Shown here in pieces: positions 17,769-25,343 of a DNA stretch of 64,000 bases. Numbering within the stretch: position 1 is the first letter of the stretch; every line of letters starts with the position of its first letter. The position numbers and the translations under genes were made by a program. Where the stretch lies: contig JBAZVN010000005.1 in NCBI GenBank assembly GCA_041660815.1, forward strand, positions 124,001 through 188,000, read 5' to 3'. This DNA is from PALSA-1006 sp041660815. Lineage in GTDB: Bacteria > Pseudomonadota > Gammaproteobacteria > Burkholderiales > Gallionellaceae. Under the pieces are notes generated by a model that worked only from the letters and a program-made list of their open reading frames with translations, made no database searches and was not told the DNA's origin.

Positions 17769-17963
17769 ATGAAATCGCAAAGCCAACATCGCACACCAGC
17801 CTTCGGTACTTTCTTATATTCCATTAATCCGGAAGATTTTGTTCCCGCACGACTGACCGCCAAAGCATTAAATGATGATTCTTGCTGGGAAGAAAATGAG
17901 TCTGATTGTGATGACTCTCTACCAAGCTATATGTTGAGCAATATTGATGATGGCGACTATTGA
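17769..17963 (+). CDS. Small acidic hypothetical protein
   Basis: 64 residues, not recognised. GGGAGATAA lies directly upstream of the ATG at good distance, which supports real translation. The N-terminal half is basic and polar; the C-terminal half is strongly acidic (WEENESDCDDSLP and DDGDY) with two Cys. No signal peptide or membrane segment. It stands alone between the divergent TonB receptor and another small gene 115 bases downstream. The inverted repeat AATACCGC/GCGGTATT (17975-17982 and 18002-18009) follows the stop. Confidence 0.55.
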   Translation: MKSQSQHRTPAFGTFLYSINPEDFVPARLTAKALNDDSCWEENESDCDDSLPSYMLSNIDDGDY

Positions 17964-18077
17964 GCAAAAAAATTAATACCGCAAAATGACGGATAAAACT
18001 GGCGGTATTTAAGGCTTGAATGCGGCCCGGAGTCAGTAAACTGATTGCACTCCAAACATATTTAAAAGGTAACTAAA

Positions 18078-18377
18078 ATGGCAAACAGTCAATATTTCAT
18101 CGCCAAAGATTATCTGCGTGCGTTTGACCTGAAAGATCTTTTTAATGCTTATGTGGTTTATTACACAGAGCTTAATTTCGAACAGCCCAATAAGGTTGCG
18201 CTGTCTGCTAAAGACCGCCAGGAACTCACCGTAAAGCTGCAGGAAACCCTGAACGAAATTGATTTGGTAGTTTTAAAAATGAAGGAAACCAAGTGTAATC
18301 TGGACGCCCCAAGCGCCGTCAATTACCAGTTACTTCCGCCGCTGCTTCGCGCCAATGAGTGCCGACTGCCAAACTGA
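18078..18377 (+). CDS. Small hypothetical protein
   Basis: 99 residues, not recognised. AAAAGGTAAC stands 6-8 bases before the ATG, a good ribosome-binding site. It is predicted soluble and mostly helical, with a charged central helix (about 40-72, AKDRQELTVKLQETLNEID). No cysteine cluster, signal peptide or membrane segment. It converges on the ZorA-like gene and is separated from it by a long A/T-rich hairpin. Confidence 0.6.
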   Translation: MANSQYFIAKDYLRAFDLKDLFNAYVVYYTELNFEQPNKVALSAKDRQELTVKLQETLNEIDLVVLKMKETKCNLDAPSAVNYQLLPPLLRANECRLPN

Positions 18378-18420
18378 TTTGTGCGTTCACTCGAAAAAGC
18401 ATAAGCCTGCGCTACCAACC

Positions 18421-18458
18421 AGTTGATTATTAAGGTATTTTTACCATAATAATCAACT
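18421..18458. terminator. Long hairpin between convergent genes
   Basis: AGTTGATTATTA (18421-18432) pairs perfectly with TAATAATCAACT (18447-18458). After one A-A mismatch, GGTA pairs with TACC around a TTTT loop. The 12+4 bp stem lies between the convergent 99-residue gene and the ZorA-like gene and reaches the latter's stop codon. There is no T-run outside the stem. A bidirectional transcription stop or mRNA end protector is the likely role. Confidence 0.55.
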
Positions 18459-20409
18459 AAACACCGGTTACGGAATCCAGCGTGCTTTCCAATTCTTGAA
18501 TACCTTCGCGCAATAATTTCACCGAGTCGGATAACGCCTGGTGGAACTCGCGATTAGCCTCGCCTACCGCCTTGGTCAAGCCGTCGCTAAACGATTCATG
18601 AGCCACGCTGATAACTTCGGAAACCCGGCTTAAATAACTGTCCGCTTCTTTTTGTGCGCTGACTAATTTTTCCGTGGCGGCTTCTATTCTGGAAATTACT
18701 TCGCCAGACATCGAGGCATCGCGCCGCACATTTTCTACCAATAATTGTAACGATCCCACCATTTCGATCATCGAATCCCGTGCTGCCTGATAATCCGCCA
18801 GCATGCCCCCCAATCCGGTTGCTGCCGAAGCCACCGCTCCGGCAGCCTGGGTAAGTTGTCCCGCTACCAGTGCCGATTTATCCAGTGTACTTGAAACACC
18901 CTGGCCGGCTTTGGCAAAATCTTTGGCTGCCAAATACAAGGTATCCGCACCATTATTTAGTTTAGTCATTGATTCACTGCTCATACTGCGCATGACTGTC
19001 ACTACTGTTTTCATCTCGGCAACCGCTTTATTTACCCCGTCAACGACCGAGGTAACTTGTTCGCCAAATTGACCGACAATATTTTGGCTTTGGGTCGCAA
19101 GGCCTTGCTGATTTTTCTGCGTAACTTCCGATGCAGAGCGCACTTGCTCGGTTAACCCGTGTATCACCACGCCCATACGTTCCGACAATTCATTCAATAC
19201 ACTCTGCAACTTTTCTTGCGCATCGCCCTGCGTTTGCATCGTGGTAAGGCGCATTTGCTCAACAAACTCTCCGAGCTTATCGTTCATGATGCGTTGTCGC
19301 GCTTCAGCTGCAGCAATCGATTCCGCCAATTGTTCTGCCATGGCAGCGCTATTGCGCTGTCCTGCACTGCCCACATCCGCCGCCATTTTTTCAAGTGTGA
19401 CAACTGCCGCCTGTAGTGCAGATATTGTTTCCTGTTGCAGATTATTGATACCGTTAACTTGTCCGCCAAACATATCTTTCATTTGACGACTAAAATTTTC
19501 CAGCACGCTGCTTAATAAAGTGTGAACCGCCGTCTCTTGGCTGCTATTTACATTTTTAAGTGATTTTGCCATCTCAGTTAATGGCACTTTCATGCTTTCT
19601 TCAATACTGGCGGCGATACGATCCCCTAATACAGCCGTACTTGAGTTGCTTGCGCTGATCTGCCTTTCGAACAATTCGCCAAGCATTTGTTTTAACTCAC
19701 CTTTTACAAGGCCCGAGGTTTTTTCCGAAGCAGCTTCCGAAGCGCGCACCAAACGTGCCAGATACTCCTCACCCGCGCCGCTTTCAAATAAACCATCCAA
19801 CAATTGCACCAGCTTTTCGGCTTTCCCGTTCAACCAGGTAACAACCAATTTTTCTATAAAAGTGACCAACATGGCCAGGGTAATCGCTGTTACTGAAACC
19901 AGAAATGCTTCAGATACACCATGCAAAAGCTGGGTGAGACTGGCGCGCACAATCACCGGATTTTCTGAAACCACAAAAGCTTGCAGCCCGATTAATAAGC
20001 CATAAAACGTCCCGATAATGCCCACACCGGTAAACAGTCCGGGCAGGTGTTTAAAGAATTCTGCGCGCAAAGGTATGTCGACCAAAATTTCCGGACGAAA
20101 TATCATGCCTGCCGGGACGGTAGAACGAAAGCGCATTGCCTGAGGAAGACCCTCAGCCGCCTGTTTATGCAGCGTATCTTCAAATTCACGCCATAAATGC
20201 TGCAGCACACCCGTTTTAAGAAATACCTGATCGATGTTGCCATCCGGCTTTCCGTTCAAGGCGTTAAGTTTTCTATTAACCCGGGTTAAACGCAATGCAA
20301 CTGTTGCGGCAGGAACCAGGTAAAACAAAATAAACGCGAGCAGCAATATGCCCAATATGGTTGCAAATATATAGATATGCTGGGGTAAATTTGTAATGGA
20401 TGGCATCAT
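18457..20409 (-). CDS. ZorA-like MotA/TolQ/ExbB-family protein with long cytoplasmic tail
   Basis: 650 residues. Three membrane segments: about 10-36, 122-146 (LPGLFTGVGIIGTFYGLLIG) and 165-191 (EAFLVSVTAITLAMLVTFIE). The 122-191 pair has the character of the proton-channel core of MotA/ExbB/TolQ. Residues 192-650 form a hydrophilic, Ala/Ser/Gln-rich helical tail that should be coiled coil. This layout matches ZorA of the Zorya anti-phage systems, where the tail transmits ion-driven rotation. Zorya needs ZorB (a MotB-like peptidoglycan-binding partner) and effectors; neither ZorB nor ExbD/TolR is in this window. The gene is divergent from the adenylate cyclase-FHA gene across 158 bases, suggesting joint control. 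It could instead be an unrelated membrane sensor. Family assignment is by architecture, not alignment. Confidence 0.75.
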   Translation of the reverse strand: MMPSITNLPQHIYIFATILGILLLAFILFYLVPAATVALRLTRVNRKLNALNGKPDGNIDQVFLKTGVLQHLWREFEDTLHKQAAEGLPQAMRFRSTVPAGMIFRPEILVDIPLRAEFFKHLPGLFTGVGIIGTFYGLLIGLQAFVVSENPVIVRASLTQLLHGVSEAFLVSVTAITLAMLVTFIEKLVVTWLNGKAEKLVQLLDGLFESGAGEEYLARLVRASEAASEKTSGLVKGELKQMLGELFERQISASNSSTAVLGDRIAASIEESMKVPLTEMAKSLKNVNSSQETAVHTLLSSVLENFSRQMKDMFGGQVNGINNLQQETISALQAAVVTLEKMAADVGSAGQRNSAAMAEQLAESIAAAEARQRIMNDKLGEFVEQMRLTTMQTQGDAQEKLQSVLNELSERMGVVIHGLTEQVRSASEVTQKNQQGLATQSQNIVGQFGEQVTSVVDGVNKAVAEMKTVVTVMRSMSSESMTKLNNGADTLYLAAKDFAKAGQGVSSTLDKSALVAGQLTQAAGAVASAATGLGGMLADYQAARDSMIEMVGSLQLLVENVRRDASMSGEVISRIEAATEKLVSAQKEADSYLSRVSEVISVAHESFSDGLTKAVGEANREFHQALSDSVKLLREGIQELESTLDSVTGV

Positions 20410-20531
20410 GTTTTAGTCATAATTTGCGGTTGCGTGAAAGTGGCATCCCGGATAAAAACACCCATAGGTGCTCGAAAAGTGTTGCAATTATATATCCCAT
20501 CTTGTGCTTCATTCCCGATCATAACTGCCTT

Positions 20532-20537
20532 TATAAT
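20532..20537 (+). promoter_or_regulatory. Possible -10 for the cyclase-FHA gene
   Basis: TATAAT is exact, with a weak TTCATT at 20508-20513 (18-base spacing). A start about 7 bases downstream would begin the message near 20544. This excludes the upstream ATG at 20400 and supports GTG 20568 as the start. A minus-strand TATAAT (20492-20487) may serve the ZorA-like gene, but no -35 is clear there. Confidence 0.45.
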
Positions 20538-20567
20538 GCCTTACTTGTTACGGAACGAATAAACATC

Positions 20568-21485
20568 GTGAACGCTATTTCGCAAGTCAATATACAACAC
20601 GACAAAGCAGTGCTATTTGCCGATGTAAGCGGCAGCACGCAACTTTATGAAATTCTGGGCGATACGCGCGCTTTTGCCGCGATTAATCAGTACCTGGATA
20701 TTTTACGCAAAGTCACAGTCTCCCATCAGGGACGCGTGGTTAAATCAATTGGCGATGAAATTATGGCGGTTTTTCCAGACCCGGTTTGCGCCGTTCAAGC
20801 GGCCTGCGAAATGCAATTGCTGGTAAATGCGCAACCCCCTATTGAACATACACGGGTAACCGTTCGTATCGGTTTTCATTTCGGTGCCGTGTTGGAAAGC
20901 CCGAGCGATGGTGATGTATTTGGTGATACCGTGAATGTCGCTTCACGCATGTCTGAAATTGCCAAATCACAACAGATTATTAGCACCAGCTCAACGGTTG
21001 CCATGTTGCCGCCAATTTTGCGCAGTAGTACGCGCCCACTTAAAGCACCCGCGATTAAAGGCAAAGCAGAAGATATATCCGTCAGTGAGGTGATTTGGCA
21101 AGCAAGTGATGATATGACGATGATGGTCGGCAATACTTTTATTCCAAACAGTGTCGAACCCATTTTGCAACTTACGCACCAGGGCAAAAAAATTCTGGTG
21201 AATGCTCAGCATCCCTCGCTCACCATTGGACGGGATGAACTGGCAGACTTTGTTGTGCAAGATCGTCGCGCTTCGCGCATTCATGCCAAAATTGAGCGTC
21301 GGCGGGATAAGTTTGTATTTATCGATATCAGTTCCAATGGAAGTTATGTGACCGTTAATGATGAAACTGAAATTGAATTGCACCGCGAAGAAATAACACT
21401 GCGCGATAGGGGCAACATCAGCCTAGGCCATCCCTTCAAAAAAGACCCGAGTGAAGTCATTGAGTTTGTTTTGCTGAATAGCTAA
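20568..21485 (+). CDS. Class III adenylate cyclase with C-terminal FHA domain
   Basis: About 305 residues from GTG 20568; the frame is open from 20400, but those residues match nothing. Cyclase domain (about 10-180): metal-binding Asp in LFADVSGSTQL and in KSIGDEIMAVF, the ATP-selecting Lys in VVKSIGDE with Asp in FGDTVNVASRM, and the transition-state Asn and Arg in the same motif. All catalytic positions appear present, so cAMP production is likely. FHA domain (about 205-300): TIGRDELADF, RRASRIHAKIE and DISSNGSYV, the phosphothreonine-binding pattern. No Ser/Thr kinase is in the window. Divergent from the ZorA-like gene and followed by the Tim44-domain gene. Confidence 0.88.
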   Translation: MNAISQVNIQHDKAVLFADVSGSTQLYEILGDTRAFAAINQYLDILRKVTVSHQGRVVKSIGDEIMAVFPDPVCAVQAACEMQLLVNAQPPIEHTRVTVRIGFHFGAVLESPSDGDVFGDTVNVASRMSEIAKSQQIISTSSTVAMLPPILRSSTRPLKAPAIKGKAEDISVSEVIWQASDDMTMMVGNTFIPNSVEPILQLTHQGKKILVNAQHPSLTIGRDELADFVVQDRRASRIHAKIERRRDKFVFIDISSNGSYVTVNDETEIELHREEITLRDRGNISLGHPFKKDPSEVIEFVLLNS

Positions 21486-21608
21486 TTTTTTGAACTTTTT
21501 CTGGCTTTCACCTTCCAATCGCGGTATTGAAATCCCAAATACCGCTACCATATCGGGTACGTGCTTTATAATCTGCGGTTCTTGCACTTAATTACTTTAA
21601 GGATTTTC

Positions 21609-22454
21609 ATGAAACGTTTACTGTTTATTTTTACCCTATTTTTTTCTTTTATGAGCTTAATCTCCACCACAGCAGAAGCTAAACGCTTCGGCGGCGGCAG
21701 CAGCATCGGTAAACAGCGCTCCATGTCTCCCCAACAAACCCAAAAAGCTCCGGCCGCTGCTCCGGCAACGCCAGCAGCCGCGCCGGCTGCTGGTAATAAA
21801 TGGCTTGGCCCCTTGGCTGGCTTGGCAATTGGCGCCGGCTTGGGTGCGTTATTTGCCAGTGGCGCTTTAGGCGGTTTGGGTGGTGCGCTTGGTGGTATTT
21901 TGGCAGCCTTGGCAATTGGTGCTTTGGTAATGATGTTACTGGCTTATTTCCGCAAGAAACAGCAACCTGCAATGCAATACGCGGGAGCCGGTGCTCCTTA
22001 TGGCGGCAGCAGCGAACCGGTTGCTCAAACCTCGGGCAACGTTACCCGACTAGATACTGCTCCTGTTGCATCTGCTAATATTCCAGCTGACTTTCCGGTT
22101 GATGCTTTTTTGCGCAGCGCAAAAACTACCTTCATTCGTCTGCAGGCAGCCAATGATCGCAAAGATTTAAGTGATATCCGTGAATATACCACCCCGGAAA
22201 TGTATGCCGAAATTTCCATGCAATTTGCGGAGCGTGGCGATACAGCACAAAAAACCGATATTGTTTCAATTAGTGCCAACCTGTTGGAAGTTGCCAATGA
22301 AAACGACACTGCAATTGCCAGTGTGCGCATGAGTGGTCAGTTGCGCGAAAATGATGGTGCAGCTGAAAACTTTGATGAAGTTTGGCACGTGCAAAAAAAT
22401 TTGAAGGACGATAAAGCAGTTTGGTTGTTGAGCGGTATTCAACAACTCGCTTAA
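21609..22454 (+). CDS. Tim44-like domain protein
   Basis: 281 residues from ATG 21609 (TAAGGA about 8 bases upstream; the frame opens at 21561). Signal peptide 1-24 ending at TAEA, then a basic Gly/Ser and Ala/Pro-rich linker, a Gly/Ala-rich membrane stretch (about 65-118, ending LLAYFRKK) and a C-terminal Tim44-like domain (about 160-281, DAFLRSAKTTFIRLQAAND to DEVWHVQKN). Bacterial Tim44-like proteins are inner-membrane proteins of unclear job; the domain resembles the C-terminal fold of the mitochondrial import factor. A strong terminator follows its stop. Confidence 0.88.
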   Translation: MKRLLFIFTLFFSFMSLISTTAEAKRFGGGSSIGKQRSMSPQQTQKAPAAAPATPAAAPAAGNKWLGPLAGLAIGAGLGALFASGALGGLGGALGGILAALAIGALVMMLLAYFRKKQQPAMQYAGAGAPYGGSSEPVAQTSGNVTRLDTAPVASANIPADFPVDAFLRSAKTTFIRLQAANDRKDLSDIREYTTPEMYAEISMQFAERGDTAQKTDIVSISANLLEVANENDTAIASVRMSGQLRENDGAAENFDEVWHVQKNLKDDKAVWLLSGIQQLA

Positions 22455-22476
22455 TTATCTTTTGTACTTCCAATAC

Positions 22477-22507
22477 GGCGCGACTAATCCTCGCGCCGTT
22501 TTCTTTT
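22477..22507 (+). terminator. Rho-independent terminator after Tim44-like gene
   Basis: CGGCGCGA (22477-22484) pairs perfectly with TCGCGCCG (22492-22499) around a 7-base loop and is followed by TTTCTTTT. Confidence 0.85.
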
Positions 22508-22592
22508 GTACTCATAAATTTGACCCAGAATTTATGCTGCACTTGATACAATCATTCTCGTTCAATAATTTCATCCTTGGGTATCTCCGGCA

Positions 22593-24122
22593 ATGCAACT
22601 TTTTAGATTAGTCAGAATATTATTTGTGGTATTGCGTTTCGGTCTGGATGAGTTTTTGCTTGCTCATGAGCGCACCGGAATACTTCATAACATATTGAAT
22701 ATAATGCTGTTTTCGCGCAACCTCTCCACGCCTCGCGCGGTGCGTTTGCGCCTAGCATTAGAAAGTCTGGGCCCGATTTTCGTCAAGTTTGGGCAAATGC
22801 TTTCAACGCGTCGCGATTTGATACCCTTGGATATTGCTGATGAATTGGCCAAGTTGCAGGATCAAGTTCCAGCGTTTCCTTCGAATCAGGCGATAGCTAT
22901 TTTAGAAGCCACTTACAAAAAACCGCTCGCTGAAGTATTCGCCAGCTTCGATGAAACACCGATTGCCAGTGCGTCGGTGGCACAGGTACATTTTGCGGTC
23001 TTGCCCGATGGTCGCGAAGTTGCAGTGAAAATATTACGCCCCGGTATTATTCATGTGATCGAACATGATTTGGCACTTCTCGATGTCTGCGCAGATTTAA
23101 TGGAGCGCTGGTGGTCTGACGGCAAACGTCTTAAACCTAAGTTAGTCGTGGCAGAATTTGAAAAGTATCTGCACGATGAATTGGATCTGATGCGCGAAGC
23201 AGCTTGTGCCAGCCAGCTTAAACGCAATTTTGCCTCATCAAATTTACTGTTAATTCCCGAAATGTATTGGGATTGGTGCGCAACCAACGTGATTGTGATG
23301 GAGCGCATGCATGGTATTCCTATCAGCCAGACGGATGCGCTGCGCGCTGCCAACATCAACTTCCCCAAGCTTGCCGCCAATGGTGTGGAAATATTTTATA
23401 TGCAGGTGTTCCGCGATGGATTTTTTCATGCGGACATGCATCCCGGCAATATCCAGGTGGCCCCTGACGGGCGTTACATTGCTCTGGATTTTGGCATTAT
23501 GGGCACGCTCACCGATATCGACAAAAATTATCTTGCGCAAAATTTTATAGCCTTCTTCAATCGCGATTACAAACGTGTTGCGCAAGTTCACGTTGAGTCG
23601 GGTTGGGTACCGGCGCATACCCGAATTGATGAGTTGGAAGCAGCGATTCGCGCGGTTTGTGAACCAATTTTTGATCGCCCGTTGAGCGAAGTTTCTTTTG
23701 GCCGTGTACTGCTGCGCCTGTTCCAAACTTCGCGTAGGTTTGGTGTCGAGATTCAACCGCAACTCGTTTTGCTACAAAAAACACTGCTAAATATCGAGGG
23801 GCTGGGAATCCAATTAGATCCCAATCTTGATCTATGGAAAACGGCAAAGCCTTGGTTGGAGCGCTGGATGAGTGAACAAGTAGGATGGCGCGGTTTTATG
23901 AAATCATTAAAAGAAGAAGCGCCACGCTATGCAACACTACTTCCGCAAATTCCCCGCTTATTGCATCAACGTTTAAATGAAAATCCTATTTCCCGCTACG
24001 AAACTGCATTAATGGATTTTGCAGTGCAACAGCGCAAACGTAATTTCTGGCTCATGATTATCGCCATTATTTTGGTGATCGGCTTGGCATGGTTGATTTT
24101 TATTTCGACCCTGAGTCGCTAA
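22593..24122 (+). CDS. ubiB: UbiB, ABC1/AarF atypical kinase for ubiquinone synthesis
   Basis: 509 residues. The UbiB-specific KxGQ motif is present (GPIFVKFGQMLSTRRD), followed by a PKL-type fold: Ala-rich loop and Lys in ASVAQVHFAVL/VAVKILRPG, catalytic HADMHPGN and metal-binding DFGIMG. Two C-terminal membrane helices (about 480-505) anchor it. UbiB supports aerobic ubiquinone biosynthesis as an ATPase, probably extracting lipid intermediates from the membrane, rather than phosphorylating proteins. No other ubi genes are adjacent. The gene ends in a strong bidirectional terminator. Confidence 0.95.
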   Translation: MQLFRLVRILFVVLRFGLDEFLLAHERTGILHNILNIMLFSRNLSTPRAVRLRLALESLGPIFVKFGQMLSTRRDLIPLDIADELAKLQDQVPAFPSNQAIAILEATYKKPLAEVFASFDETPIASASVAQVHFAVLPDGREVAVKILRPGIIHVIEHDLALLDVCADLMERWWSDGKRLKPKLVVAEFEKYLHDELDLMREAACASQLKRNFASSNLLLIPEMYWDWCATNVIVMERMHGIPISQTDALRAANINFPKLAANGVEIFYMQVFRDGFFHADMHPGNIQVAPDGRYIALDFGIMGTLTDIDKNYLAQNFIAFFNRDYKRVAQVHVESGWVPAHTRIDELEAAIRAVCEPIFDRPLSEVSFGRVLLRLFQTSRRFGVEIQPQLVLLQKTLLNIEGLGIQLDPNLDLWKTAKPWLERWMSEQVGWRGFMKSLKEEAPRYATLLPQIPRLLHQRLNENPISRYETALMDFAVQQRKRNFWLMIIAIILVIGLAWLIFISTLSR

Positions 24123-24137
24123 GTCTTTTCTACTCAT

Positions 24138-24174
24138 AAAAAGGGCCCCGCTTTTACTAGCGGGGCCCTTTTTA
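24138..24174. terminator. Bidirectional terminator between ubiB and fba
   Basis: AAAAAGGGCCCCGC and GCGGGGCCCTTTTT form a near-perfect GC-rich hairpin with flanking A-run and T-run, so it works on both strands: for ubiB (plus) and for the tkt-to-fba cluster (minus). Confidence 0.93.
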
Positions 24175-24212
24175 TTTAAAGCTTAACAATCAAGCTATTG
24201 CATTTCGAATGC

Positions 24213-25277
24213 TTACTTAACGATCGCGTTCAGCTCACCCTTGATGTAACGCATTGCCATTGCATCCAGTGAGATGGGTTTGATTTTTCCTGCCTGGCCA
24301 GCGGCTCCGAAAGCTTCATAGCGTGCCTTGCAAATTGCCTTCATGGCCTTGGTGGTTTCAGCCAGAAACTTGCGCGGATCGAAATCTTTTGGATTGTTAG
24401 CCAAGTAACGGCGTGTCGCTCCAGTAGAAGCCATACGCAAGTCGGTGTCAATGTTTACCTTACGCACACCATGCTTGATACCTTCAACGATTTCTTCAAC
24501 AGGTACGCCGTAAGTCTGTGGCATCTGCCCCCCAAATTCATTGATGATCTTCAACCACTCTTGAGGAACAGATGAAGAGCCGTGCATTACCAAGTGTGTG
24601 TTAGGAATACGTGCATGAATTTCTTTAATGCGGCTGATCGCCAAAGTGTCGCCTGTGGGCGGCTTAGTGAACTTATAAGCACCGTGAGATGTTCCAATGG
24701 CGATTGCCAAGGCATCTACCTGAGTCAGCTTCACAAATTCTGCCGCTTCATTTGGATCGGTCAACAGTTGATCGTGGCTCAATACACCTTCAGCGCCATG
24801 ACCATCTTCTTTTTCACCGTGGCCGGATTCCAAAGAACCCAGACAACCCAACTCACCTTCTACCGAAACACCTACCGCATGCGACATATTCACTACATTG
24901 CGCGTAACATTTACGTTGTAGTCGAATGTTGATGGAGTCTTACCGTCAGTCATCAGAGAACCGTCCATCATCACGCTGGAAAAGCCGGAACGAATTGCGT
25001 TGATACAAACACCTTCTGAGGCGCCGTGATCCTGGTGCATCACAACGGGAATGTGAGGATACATTTCAACTGCGGCCTCAATGAGATGGCGCAGGAACGG
25101 TTCGCCTGCATATTTGCGTGCACCTGCGGAGCCTTGCATGATTACCGGACTGTTGGTCTCATCAGCCGCTTCCATAATCGCTTTAACTTGCTCGAGATTG
25201 TTAACGTTGAACGCAGGCAAGCCATAGCTATGCTCTGCAGCGTGGTCTAGTAGTTGACGCAATGATACGAGTGCCAT
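24213..25277 (-). CDS. fba: Fructose-bisphosphate aldolase, class II
   Basis: 354 residues. Class II zinc aldolase: HQDHGAS with the first zinc His, VEGELGCLGSLESG, AIGTSHGAYK and VMHGSSSVP with the other metal ligands, then KVNIDTDLRMA for substrate binding. It splits or forms fructose-1,6-bisphosphate from glyceraldehyde-3-phosphate and dihydroxyacetone phosphate. The sequence is of the longer CbbA/Fba type (about 350 residues) common in methylotrophs and autotrophs of the betaproteobacteria. GAGGAG stands upstream of the ATG. Last gene of the tkt-gap-pgk-pyk-fba cluster; the bidirectional terminator lies about 40 bases beyond its stop. Confidence 0.96.
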   Translation of the reverse strand: MALVSLRQLLDHAAEHSYGLPAFNVNNLEQVKAIMEAADETNSPVIMQGSAGARKYAGEPFLRHLIEAAVEMYPHIPVVMHQDHGASEGVCINAIRSGFSSVMMDGSLMTDGKTPSTFDYNVNVTRNVVNMSHAVGVSVEGELGCLGSLESGHGEKEDGHGAEGVLSHDQLLTDPNEAAEFVKLTQVDALAIAIGTSHGAYKFTKPPTGDTLAISRIKEIHARIPNTHLVMHGSSSVPQEWLKIINEFGGQMPQTYGVPVEEIVEGIKHGVRKVNIDTDLRMASTGATRRYLANNPKDFDPRKFLAETTKAMKAICKARYEAFGAAGQAGKIKPISLDAMAMRYIKGELNAIVK

Positions 25278-25343
25278 TTTTTTCTCCTCACTGATTAAAC
25301 AAATTTCCTACAATTAGTACGGCTTTAATATTTCTGAAGCTTT

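Noticed and set aside
20400..20567. Extended N-terminus of the cyclase from ATG 20400
   Set aside because: The extra residues match no domain, the ATG overlaps the start of the divergent gene, and a good -10 lies at 20532. GTG 20568 fits better.
18457..21485. A complete Zorya anti-phage system
   Set aside because: Only a ZorA-like protein is present. No ZorB-like protein with a peptidoglycan-binding domain and no ZorC, ZorD or ZorE effector is encoded on either side.
22593..24122. UbiB as the Ser/Thr kinase feeding the FHA domain
   Set aside because: The KxGQ motif and Ala-rich loop mark the ABC1/UbiB family, which is not expected to phosphorylate proteins; the gene is also in another transcription unit.
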